DNA of 6,419 nt from Pseudomonadota bacterium (lineage in GTDB: Bacteria; Pseudomonadota; Gammaproteobacteria; Burkholderiales; Gallionellaceae). The stretch covers positions 1-6,419 of the forward strand of contig JAJXWG010000101.1 in the NCBI GenBank assembly GCA_021781695.1. Reading direction: 5' to 3'. The position numbers and the translations under genes were made by a program. How positions within the stretch are numbered: position 1 is the first letter of the stretch; each line of letters starts with the position of its first letter. The notes under the pieces are model-generated. The model searched no databases. It had not been told where the DNA came from and saw only the letters and a list, made by a program, of their open reading frames with translations. Shown here piece after piece: positions 1-6,419 of the stretch.

Positions 1-1020
1 ATTGACGCGCTGATCAAGGCTTGCGAGTTCGCCGAGATCCGCGATGCCTCGCGCCATGTCGCCAAGCAGGCAAGGTGCGACATACAGCAAGAGCTCGTCG
101 ATCAGTTTTTCGCGAAACATCGCGCCGGTAAGCGCAGCGCCCGCTTCCACCATTATCTCGTTGCAGCCGCGCTTGGCCATGTCGCGCAACACAGCTTGCA
201 AATCCACCCGCCCGTTTCCATCGGGCAAGACCACCACGACAGCACCCTTTTCTTCAAGACGCGCAATCTTCTTCTCGTCACGGATCGCGCTGTATATCAG
301 CACGCCGCCTTCCAGAATGCGCGCGGATAGCGGCATGCGCAAGTTGCTGTCCACCACCACGCGCAAAGGCTGGCGCTCGCATTCAATGTCGCGCACATTG
401 AGCCGCGCATCGTCCAGAAGGATGGTGTTGATGCCCGTCAATACGGCGCAGGAACGCGCCCGGATTCGCTGCACGTCCAGCCTCGCATCAGTTCCGGTGA
501 TCCACTGGCTTATGCCGTTCGAGAGCGCCGTTTTTCCGTCCAGGCTCATGCCTATCTTGCTTGAAACCCTTGGCAATCCGCGCGTCATGCGGGAAACGAA
601 TCCCGCATTGAGCTCCCTGGCCGCAGCCTCCAGCAATCCGCAATTGACTCTTATTCCAGCATCTTTCAACCGCGCTATCCCCTTGCCAGCCACTTCAGGG
701 TTTGGGTCCTGCATGGCCACCACCACCCTTGCGACCCCTGCCTTGATAAGCGCATCCGCACAGGGAGGCGTCCTGCCAAAGTGACTGCAAGGCTCGAGCG
801 TGACATAGGCTGTCGCACCTTTAGCCGCGCTTCCCGCCTCCTGCAGCGCAAACACCTCGGCATGCGGCTCCCCGGCCTTTCTGTGCCAGCCACTGCCCAG
901 CAATTTTCCATCCCTGACCAGCACGCAGCCCACGCGCGGATTGGGCGTAGTGGTGCAAAGCCCTTTTTCTGCAAGCCTTAGCGCCTCGCCCATCCAGCGA
1001 TATTCTTCCGCGCTGTACAT
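1..1020 (-). CDS. ribD: RibD, bifunctional riboflavin biosynthesis deaminase/reductase (3' end cut by window)
   Basis: RibD carries out two consecutive cytosolic steps of riboflavin synthesis: deamination of the pyrimidine ring of the GTP-derived diaminopyrimidine, then NADPH-dependent reduction of the ribose side chain. I translated 340 codons without a stop down to the window edge; family members are about 365-370 residues, so roughly 30 residues are missing. The N-terminal deaminase domain (about 1-145) has the zinc site: HAE at 53-55 (H53 ligand, E55 proton shuttle) and PCSHFGRTPPC at 77-87 (C78 and C87 ligands). It is followed by a DPNPEVAGKG stretch. The C-terminal reductase domain (from about 150) has the typical SLDGKTAL and SQWITG segments and a late EAGAAL. 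The start ATG overlaps the nrdR stop by one base (TGATG) and has no clear Shine-Dalgarno, so translation is probably coupled to nrdR. The nrdR-ribD pairing is common in proteobacteria. Identification is very secure. Confidence 0.96.
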   Translation of the reverse strand, partial: MYSAEEYRWMGEALRLAEKGLCTTTPNPRVGCVLVRDGKLLGSGWHRKAGEPHAEVFALQEAGSAAKGATAYVTLEPCSHFGRTPPCADALIKAGVARVVVAMQDPNPEVAGKGIARLKDAGIRVNCGLLEAAARELNAGFVSRMTRGLPRVSSKIGMSLDGKTALSNGISQWITGTDARLDVQRIRARSCAVLTGINTILLDDARLNVRDIECERQPLRVVVDSNLRMPLSARILEGGVLIYSAIRDEKKIARLEEKGAVVVVLPDGNGRVDLQAVLRDMAKRGCNEIMVEAGAALTGAMFREKLIDELLLYVAPCLLGDMARGIADLGELASLDQRVN

Positions 1021-1484
1021 CAGCCAGCACCCGGCGTTCTTCGCACCGCCTTGATGGCCTCCGTGAAGTCACCCACATCCTGAAAGCTCTTGTAAACGGA
1101 CGCAAAGCGGATATAGGCGATCTTGTCCAACTTCAGCAGTTCCTGCATCACCATCTCGCCCACCTGCCTCGAGTCCACCTCGCGTTCGCCAAGCTGGTAG
1201 AGCTGCTGGGTGACGCGATCTATCGCGGCTTCAACCGCTTCGGTCGAGACAGGACGCTTGTGCAAGGCGCGCTTGAAACTGGTGCGCAGTTTCCCTGCAT
1301 CGAATTCGCTTCTGGTCCCGTTCTGCTTCACCACCTGCGGCATCCTGAGCTCCACCGTCTCGTATGTGGTGAAACGCTTGTCGCAGGACATGCAGCGGCG
1401 GCGGCGGCGTATGCTGTCGCCCTCCTCGCTTTCGCGGGTATCCACCACTTGGGTATCGGGACCTTTACAGAAAGGACATTTCAT
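1020..1484 (-). CDS. nrdR: NrdR, transcriptional repressor of ribonucleotide reductase genes
   Basis: NrdR is a cytoplasmic regulator that binds NrdR boxes upstream of ribonucleotide reductase operons and senses ATP/dATP through an ATP-cone. The product is 154 residues, the normal family length. The N-terminal zinc ribbon is complete: CPFC at 3-6 and CMSC at 31-34, with the family-typical VVDTRESEEG before an arginine-rich RRRRRC segment. The ATP-cone spans about 49-139 (from VVKQNGTRSEFD through IAYIRFASVYKSF). The ATG at 1484 gives exactly the conserved MKCPFC start. Upstream is glyA, 97 bases away across a palindromic heptad-repeat element; downstream is ribD, overlapping by one base. I see no Shine-Dalgarno before the ATG (the preceding bases are GACTGCTTCT), which is unusual. 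No ribonucleotide reductase gene or NrdR box is visible in the window, so its targets must lie elsewhere. Confidence 0.97.
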   Translation of the reverse strand: MKCPFCKGPDTQVVDTRESEEGDSIRRRRRCMSCDKRFTTYETVELRMPQVVKQNGTRSEFDAGKLRTSFKRALHKRPVSTEAVEAAIDRVTQQLYQLGEREVDSRQVGEMVMQELLKLDKIAYIRFASVYKSFQDVGDFTEAIKAVRRTPGAG

Positions 1485-1489
1485 AGAAG

Positions 1490-1581
1490 CAGTCGTTAGT
1501 CGTTAGACGCTAGCAGTTAGTTGGTTTTGTCGCCGCTGTGCGGCGAATTTTAACTACCTACTAGCGACTAACGTCTAGCTA

Positions 1582-1584
<3 letters not shown>
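1490..1584. repeat. 95-bp palindromic element of inverted heptad repeats (TAGNNGN x5 per arm)
   Basis: Each arm is 35 bases and consists of five 7-base units. On the plus strand, units start at 1490, 1497, 1504, 1511 and 1518 (CAGTCGT, TAGTCGT, TAGACGC, TAGCAGT, TAGTTGG). On the minus strand, reading down from 1584, they are TAGTAGC, TAGACGT, TAGTCGC, TAGTAGG, TAGTTAA. The arms pair imperfectly: 1490-1522 against 1552-1584 match at 26 of 33 positions, and the inner 23 at 19. The 25-base centre (1525-1549) holds a perfect GC hairpin. The first minus-strand TAG is the glyA stop codon. Because the unit is 7 bases long, successive TAGs stop all three frames in both directions. It resembles a small non-autonomous or expanded-repeat intergenic element; I do not recognise a named family. 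Confidence 0.85.
1531..1545. other. Central GC hairpin of the heptad element (possible terminator or structured RNA core)
   Basis: CGCCGC, a 3-base loop TGT, then GCGGCG form a perfect 6-bp stem. On the plus strand it is followed by AATTTT, and on the minus (coding) strand by ACAAAAC, so in the direction of glyA-nrdR transcription it lacks the downstream U-run of an intrinsic terminator. If a terminator at all, it fits the plus strand better, where no gene is supported. In the glyA-nrdR transcript it would cap a much longer imperfect stem formed by the flanking heptad arms. Confidence 0.5.
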
Positions 1585-2829
<1,245 letters not shown>

Positions 2830-2832
2830 GGC

Positions 2833-2839
2833 GGTCCCT
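2833..2839 (-). promoter_or_regulatory. Ribosome binding site deciding the glyA start
   Basis: In the coding direction the leader reads CAGGGACCGCCATG. AGGGA sits 5 bases before the ATG at 2829 and is a reasonable match to the anti-Shine-Dalgarno. The alternative upstream ATG at 2868 has no comparable purine tract in front of it. Confidence 0.7.
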
Positions 2840-2858
2840 GAATATAGAAATAAAACGG

Positions 2859-2867
2859 ATTCTACCA
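2859..2867 (-). promoter_or_regulatory. Candidate extended -10 promoter of glyA
   Basis: On the minus strand TGGTAGAAT combines an extended -10 TGN (2867-2865) with TAGAAT (2864-2859), 5 of 6 matches to TATAAT. A transcript would start near 2851-2852 and leave a leader of about 22 bases carrying the AGGGA site. No convincing -35 box is seen at 16-18 bases upstream, which is compatible with an extended -10 promoter. This is sequence reading only. Confidence 0.45.
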
Positions 2868-2906
2868 TGCACCAGCCTTGCGCAGCTCGCCGCTGATCTC
2901 ACTGGA

Positions 2907-2919
2907 AAGGCCATGCCTT
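2907..2919. other. Short hairpin after the GGDEF-EAL gene (weak terminator candidate)
   Basis: In the coding direction AAGGC-ATG-GCCTT forms a 5-bp stem with a 3-base loop, 7 bases after the stop codon of the sensor gene, followed by only TTTCC-type sequence. The stem is short and the U-tract poor, so termination here would be inefficient at best. The rest of the 97-base gap between the sensor gene and glyA holds the glyA promoter and ribosome binding site. Confidence 0.25.
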
Positions 2920-2926
2920 AAATTTC

Positions 2927-5374
2927 CTAGATATTGAAGTGGGACACTATCGGCTTGAAGGATGTGACAACGGCAGGCTTGCCCAAGTGGTAGCCTTGCG
3001 CATAGTCGATGCCGTATGCGCGCAACAGCTCCATAGTCGGTTCGTCTTCGACGAATTCCGCGACGGTCTGCTTGCCCAGCGCATGGGCGATCTCGTTCAT
3101 GGCTTTCACCATGGCCTGATCAACCCGATTGCTGGCCATGTTCTTCACGAAGCGCCCGTCGATCTTCACAAAGTCCACGGGCAGATCGCTGAGGTAGGCA
3201 AAAGACGACATCCCAGAACCGAAATCATCGAGCGAGGTCTTGCAGCCTATCTGCTGCAAGCTGGACAAGAACTGCACAGCCAGCGACATGTCGGCGATGG
3301 CCGCCGTTTCGGTGACCTCAAAGGTGAGCGCTGCGGGGTCAAGCTGACTGCGGCGCAGCGTTTCGTGTATCAGGTCACGCACACCGCGATCCGAAAGGGT
3401 CTGCCCGGAAAGGTTGATTGAATAGCGCATTTCCGGTTGTTTCCTGCGCTGCTCGACCAGTGTTTCAATGGCGTTGACGATCACCCACCTGTCGATTTCC
3501 ACGGCTAAGCCAAAGCGCTCTGCCGAAGGTAGAAATGCGCCCGGCATGATCAGGTTGTTGTGTTCATCGAGCATGCGTAACAAGACCTCATGCGACTCGA
3601 TCACTCCGCTATGCGTGGTGACGATAGGCTGACAGGCCAGCGCAAAACTGCCCCGCTCCACCGCCTCCTTGATGCGCCTTGACCAGCCCATGTCGGCAGA
3701 CATGGCAGTGACATTCGACTCGTCCGTCTTGCTGAAAACATGCACCCTGTTGCGCCCGCCCCGCTTCGCAAGATGGCAGGCAATATCGGCATGGGACAGC
3801 GTTTCAGCCGCCGATCCTGTTTGTTCGGTGATGATCGCAACGCCGATGGAACAGCCGATATCGACCTGCTCTGCGCCATGCTTGAATGGGTAATCGGCAA
3901 GCGCCCTGCGGAAGGACTCCGCGGAACTGTATGCCTGCTCTTCCGGAATGTTGTAGAGCAGCACCGTGAATTCGTCGCCGCCCAGCCGCGCGACAAGATC
4001 GCTTTTGCGCGCACGCCTGTTCAGTATCATGCTGATCTCCATCAACAGCCTGTCACCCGCGCCATGCCCCATGGTATCGTTCACATACTTGAAGTGGTCC
4101 AGATCGATGTAGAACAATGCGCTGGCCTGGCGCGTGCGCCTAGTCAATTCCACCAGCCTCTCCAGCGATTCCAGGAAGTAGCTGCGATTATATAGGCCGG
4201 TCAGGCCGTCGTGCTCCGCCATCGACTTCAAGTGCTCCATCAGCGCCTTGCGCTCGCTGATATCGTCCGCCAATGCCGTGTACATTTCCTGATCTTCAAG
4301 GACGACCTTGCTTATCTTGAGCGCCATGTGAAAATTCGCTCCATTCTTGCTTCGCCCCAGGACTTCACCTTCGTGGCCCACAAGCTCTGCGATCTCCTTG
4401 CTCATGAAATGCTCGAGGTGGCTTTCGGTGCGACCCTGAATGTCAGGCAATGGCATCAGTAGCGTGATCTCGCGGCCGATGATCTCGCGCTCCTCATAGC
4501 CAAAAAGCTGCTCCGCAGAGCGGTTGAAGCTGTGTATGATGCCCCGCTTGTCGAAGGTCACGATGCCTTGGGCCGCATTGTCCAGGATCGCAACATAGCG
4601 CGCCTCACTCGCCGCAATCTGCCTGTTTCTTGCCACCAACTCCTGGCGCATCAGCTCAAGATCGTTTCCCAGGCCGGATATTTCCGAAATATTGCTCTCC
4701 ACGTTCAGCGCTTGGTCCATCTGCCCCGAAGCAATCTTCCTGCACGCTTGCTGGAGCAGCTTGATCGGATTGCTTAATCGCATCGCAAGCGATGCCACAA
4801 TCAATGTGAGCGCCCACATGTAGATCAGCGCAAAAACGATGCTGCGATGTATCAAGTGGCGTGCCTGTTCATCCAGCCTGGTCTCGTCATAGCCCATCTT
4901 CAGCATGCCGGAAAACTTTCCTTTCGCATCCTTGATGGATTCGGCCAGATAGTACACATGATCATTATGGCCGCCAAACGCGGTATCCGGCGAAAATTTC
5001 AGGCTGGCGTCCCTGGCGCTTTTGAACCTTGATACGCCGTTCAATCCGGTCAGATCAACATATACCACGCCATGCGACTGCATCATGTTGTCGAACATGC
5101 TCGAAACCGTCTGCTCATCGGGCTCATGCCCCAGCATCTCGGCCAGCGAGCGGGTTTCTTCGTGAATGTTCTTTATGAAGAATTCCTTCTGCACGCTGAT
5201 GGACACAAAAAGAATGCTGGACAGCAACAGCGTGCCAAATACGAGCGTCACGACAAGTATGGAAACGATCATCTTGCCCAACAGGCTGTGCATGAACAAC
5301 GGGCGTTCCTGTTCGCCGGTTCGAGTCACTGCCGGGAGATCTGGGAAGTCATCCCGGGATGCCGCTTCAGTCAA
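2927..5374 (-). CDS. Membrane sensor with HAMP, PAS, GGDEF and EAL domains (c-di-GMP synthesis/degradation)
   Basis: An 815-residue inner-membrane protein likely to make and/or break c-di-GMP in response to a periplasmic or cytoplasmic cue. Visible order: a hydrophilic N-terminus; TM1 about 35-60; a periplasmic region about 61-176 of no family I recognise; TM2 about 178-198; HAMP about 199-250; a PAS with S-box end about 255-377 (ADDISERKAL); GGDEF about 385-550; EAL about 565-810. The cyclase half looks competent: DLDHFKYVNDTMGH at 424-437, GGDEF at 465-469, and an RxxD inhibitory site at 456-459. The phosphodiesterase half keeps the expected acidic and metal residues: E596, N654, E686, D716-D717, K737, E773 and Q793, though the signature reads EVL instead of EAL. 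The start is TTG at 5374 (a TAG lies just upstream in frame), overlapping the preceding gene by 8 bases; ATG at 5293 (residue 28, just before TM1) is an alternative giving 788 residues. Direction of net activity cannot be told from sequence. Confidence 0.94.
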   Translation of the reverse strand: MTEAASRDDFPDLPAVTRTGEQERPLFMHSLLGKMIVSILVVTLVFGTLLLSSILFVSISVQKEFFIKNIHEETRSLAEMLGHEPDEQTVSSMFDNMMQSHGVVYVDLTGLNGVSRFKSARDASLKFSPDTAFGGHNDHVYYLAESIKDAKGKFSGMLKMGYDETRLDEQARHLIHRSIVFALIYMWALTLIVASLAMRLSNPIKLLQQACRKIASGQMDQALNVESNISEISGLGNDLELMRQELVARNRQIAASEARYVAILDNAAQGIVTFDKRGIIHSFNRSAEQLFGYEEREIIGREITLLMPLPDIQGRTESHLEHFMSKEIAELVGHEGEVLGRSKNGANFHMALKISKVVLEDQEMYTALADDISERKALMEHLKSMAEHDGLTGLYNRSYFLESLERLVELTRRTRQASALFYIDLDHFKYVNDTMGHGAGDRLLMEISMILNRRARKSDLVARLGGDEFTVLLYNIPEEQAYSSAESFRRALADYPFKHGAEQVDIGCSIGVAIITEQTGSAAETLSHADIACHLAKRGGRNRVHVFSKTDESNVTAMSADMGWSRRIKEAVERGSFALACQPIVTTHSGVIESHEVLLRMLDEHNNLIMPGAFLPSAERFGLAVEIDRWVIVNAIETLVEQRRKQPEMRYSINLSGQTLSDRGVRDLIHETLRRSQLDPAALTFEVTETAAIADMSLAVQFLSSLQQIGCKTSLDDFGSGMSSFAYLSDLPVDFVKIDGRFVKNMASNRVDQAMVKAMNEIAHALGKQTVAEFVEDEPTMELLRAYGIDYAQGYHLGKPAVVTSFKPIVSHFNI

Positions 5375-5567
5375 TTCCTGCCGCCTTGAGCACTATTTCC
5401 AGAGGACAGATTTTGGTGAAAGCGCTTTGAAAAAGGTTGAATCCGATGAAAATGGCAAGCCACAACCAGTTGACATCCAGAAATAACGGGCTTCCCTGCA
5501 TGCCGAGCGCTACCGACAGCAGTACAAAAAAACCCGCCACCAGCCTGACTATTTGTGATGCTGTCAT
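5367..5567 (-). CDS. DUF2892-type small inner-membrane protein
   Basis: A 66-residue protein with two hydrophobic segments, about 6-24 (IVRLVAGFFVLLSVALGM) and about 33-50 (VNWLWLAIFIGFNLFQSAF), followed by a short C-terminal tail with TKICPLEIVLK. The pattern of an RLxAG start, LFQSAFT and a CP pair matches the DUF2892 family, the membrane part also found in YgaP-like rhodanese proteins. The function of stand-alone members is not established. The ATG at 5567 is preceded closely by a strong purine tract (AGGGGGAGGG), which supports the start. Its stop lies inside the start region of the GGDEF-EAL sensor gene, which overlaps by 8 bases, so the two are probably co-translated. The single cysteine in CP lies near the predicted membrane end. 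Family assignment is from motif memory. Confidence 0.85.
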   Translation of the reverse strand: MTASQIVRLVAGFFVLLSVALGMQGSPLFLDVNWLWLAIFIGFNLFQSAFTKICPLEIVLKAAGID

Positions 5568-5580
5568 ACCCTCCCCCTGT
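5568..5580 (-). promoter_or_regulatory. Strong Shine-Dalgarno of the DUF2892 gene
   Basis: The coding-direction leader is ACAGGGGGAGGGT followed directly by ATG. The GGGGGAGG run is an unusually G-rich, strong ribosome binding site with short spacing. It fixes the start at 5567, and through the 8-base gene overlap probably also feeds ribosomes to the downstream TTG-started sensor gene, whose own site (AGGA one base before TTG) is badly spaced. Confidence 0.65.
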
Positions 5581-5660
5581 CTTCTTGTTATTCAAAACAT
5601 GTGCAATACCCTACAACCAGCTTATCGGCATGAAAGTGCGCGGGATGAGTCTGCCCCCAT
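5570..5660. other. Intergenic gap between the cyclase and DUF2892 genes
   Basis: About 90 bases. Apart from the DUF2892 ribosome binding site at its low-coordinate end I see no terminator hairpin, no repeat and no promoter that matches -35 and -10 consensus convincingly, so read-through from the cyclase gene into the DUF2892 and sensor genes is possible. Confidence 0.4.
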
Positions 5661-6419
5661 TCATTTGCCGACGAACCGGTAGCAGTTTCTTCCGTTGTGC
5701 TTGGCAAGATACATCGCGGCATCGGCAATCTTTACCAGCTGCTCTGCCGTTTCTCCATTGTCCGGATAGAGGGCGATGCCTATGCTGACACTTACCGAAC
5801 ATTCTTTTCCATTCAGCATGAAGGGGTGTGAGATGGCGCCGATAATTTTTTTTGCCACACGATCCTTGCTGTTCGCCGTTTTCACATTGCAGAGTATCAC
5901 GGTAAACTCGTCTCCGCCCATGCGCGCCACCGTGTCCGAAACACGCACGCAGCCGCGTATCCTTCTTGCTGCCTCGCACAGCAGCGCATCGCCGACATCA
6001 TGTCCAAACGTGTCGTTGACAAGTTTGAACCCGTCGAGATCGAGATAAAGAACGGCAATCGATTCCTTTTCACGCTTCGCCCTTGCTATCGACTGGTTCA
6101 GTCGGTCATAGAACAGGATGCGGTTGGGAAGCCCAGTCAGGGAGTCGTGATGCGCCAGCTCGGTGATCTGTTCATTGGTGCGCTTTAAGCGCGTCAGCAG
6201 ATTCCAGATGAAGCGCGCCTGGAAGCCGCCTATGATATTTCCGCTACCCAGCTGAGATTCGACATAGTCAGTGATGCTGTCATCACCCGTGAGGTTGAAA
6301 GCAAGGCAGGGGCGGCTTGCCTCGACTGCCTCGGCAAGATCGGTATAGTTGAGGATGTTAAGCTTTTTAGCGATAGCCAGTGCGGGAGCGAGAGGATTGA
6401 CATCGACGATGCCGACGAC
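5661..6419 (-). CDS. Diguanylate cyclase with N-terminal Rossmann-like domain (5' end cut by window)
   Basis: The frame is open from the window edge to the TGA at 5661, giving the last 252 residues of a protein whose start lies outside. Residue numbers here count from the window edge. Residues 1 to about 75 look like part of a Rossmann nucleotide-binding fold: a VVGIVDVNP strand ending in an acidic residue (D6), a helix APALAIAKKL, then NYTDLAEAV and a strand ending in LTGDD, as in Gfo/Idh-type oxidoreductases. A helix linker (about 76-90) leads to a full GGDEF domain (about 88-250): DLDGFKLVNDTFGH at 127-140, GGDEF at 168-172 and an RxxD inhibitory site (RVSD, 159-162). No membrane segment is visible, so it is probably cytosolic and makes c-di-GMP from two GTP. 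The glycine-rich loop that would confirm nucleotide binding lies beyond the edge. A GTG at 5948 could start a shorter product but would cut the cyclase domain in half, so I reject it. Confidence 0.92.
   Translation of the reverse strand, partial: VVGIVDVNPLAPALAIAKKLNILNYTDLAEAVEASRPCLAFNLTGDDSITDYVESQLGSGNIIGGFQARFIWNLLTRLKRTNEQITELAHHDSLTGLPNRILFYDRLNQSIARAKREKESIAVLYLDLDGFKLVNDTFGHDVGDALLCEAARRIRGCVRVSDTVARMGGDEFTVILCNVKTANSKDRVAKKIIGAISHPFMLNGKECSVSVSIGIALYPDNGETAEQLVKIADAAMYLAKHNGRNCYRFVGK

Noticed and set aside
44..784. Long plus-strand frame of 246 codons opposite ribD
   Set aside because: It is fully antisense to a clearly functional ribD, is rich in S/R/T low-complexity sequence typical of shadow frames in GC-rich genes, and shows no recognisable family.
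675..1105. Minus-strand frames overlapping the start of ribD
   Set aside because: They are alternative frames of ribD; the true frame translates with intact HAE and PCxxxGxxPPC motifs without any frameshift.
1393..1408. Run of GCG/CGG triplets resembling a microsatellite
   Set aside because: It encodes the arginine-rich stretch next to the zinc ribbon that is normal in NrdR proteins; not an independent repeat.
1525..1551. Rho-independent terminator for glyA
   Set aside because: In the coding direction the GC stem is followed by ACAAAAC, not by a T-run; the T-run lies on the opposite strand side, where no gene ends.
2830..2926. Possible glycine riboswitch or NrdR box ahead of glyA
   Set aside because: The gap is only 97 bases, with no paired-aptamer architecture and no palindromic match to the NrdR box; only a promoter and ribosome binding site can be argued.
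5661..5948. Short GGDEF protein starting at GTG 5948
   Set aside because: The frame continues open to the window edge and encodes the first half of the same GGDEF domain plus a Rossmann-like region, so the GTG is internal.

Overview
The window reads as a chromosomal stretch of a Gram-negative betaproteobacterium, probably in or near the Nitrosomonadales/Gallionellaceae. This placement rests on the glyA-nrdR-ribD order, the GlyA and NrdR sequence style, moderate to high GC, and the abundance of c-di-GMP enzymes. It is an inference from family resemblance, not from a search. All six supported genes lie on the minus strand, so transcription runs from high to low coordinates. Both edge genes are cut by the window.

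In transcription order the layout has two blocks. Block one concerns c-di-GMP signalling and the membrane: (a) 6419-5661, the C-terminal 252 residues of a soluble diguanylate cyclase whose visible N-terminal part looks like a Rossmann (dinucleotide-binding-like) domain; (b) 5567-5367, a 66-residue DUF2892-type inner-membrane protein; (c) 5374-2927, an 815-residue membrane sensor with periplasmic, HAMP, PAS, GGDEF and EAL regions. Its TTG start overlaps the end of gene (b) by 8 bases.

Block two is one-carbon, nucleotide and flavin housekeeping: (d) 2829-1582, glyA (serine hydroxymethyltransferase), with a plausible extended -10 promoter and a good ribosome binding site; (e) 1484-1020, nrdR (repressor of ribonucleotide reductase genes); (f) 1020-1, ribD (riboflavin deaminase/reductase), which overlaps nrdR by one base (TGATG) and leaves the window about 30 residues before its expected end.

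The most striking non-coding structure fills the glyA-nrdR gap. It is a 95-base palindromic element (1490-1584) made of five degenerate heptads (TAGNNGN) on each side, in opposite orientations, around a 25-base centre with a perfect 6-bp GC hairpin. The glyA stop codon is the first TAG of the element, and the nrdR start lies 5 bases past its other end. The other point of interest is the apparent fusion of a Rossmann-like domain to a diguanylate cyclase, which would suggest a cytoplasmic metabolite- or cofactor-responsive c-di-GMP input. No tRNA, rRNA, CRISPR array, insertion sequence or phage gene was seen. No plus-strand gene is supported.
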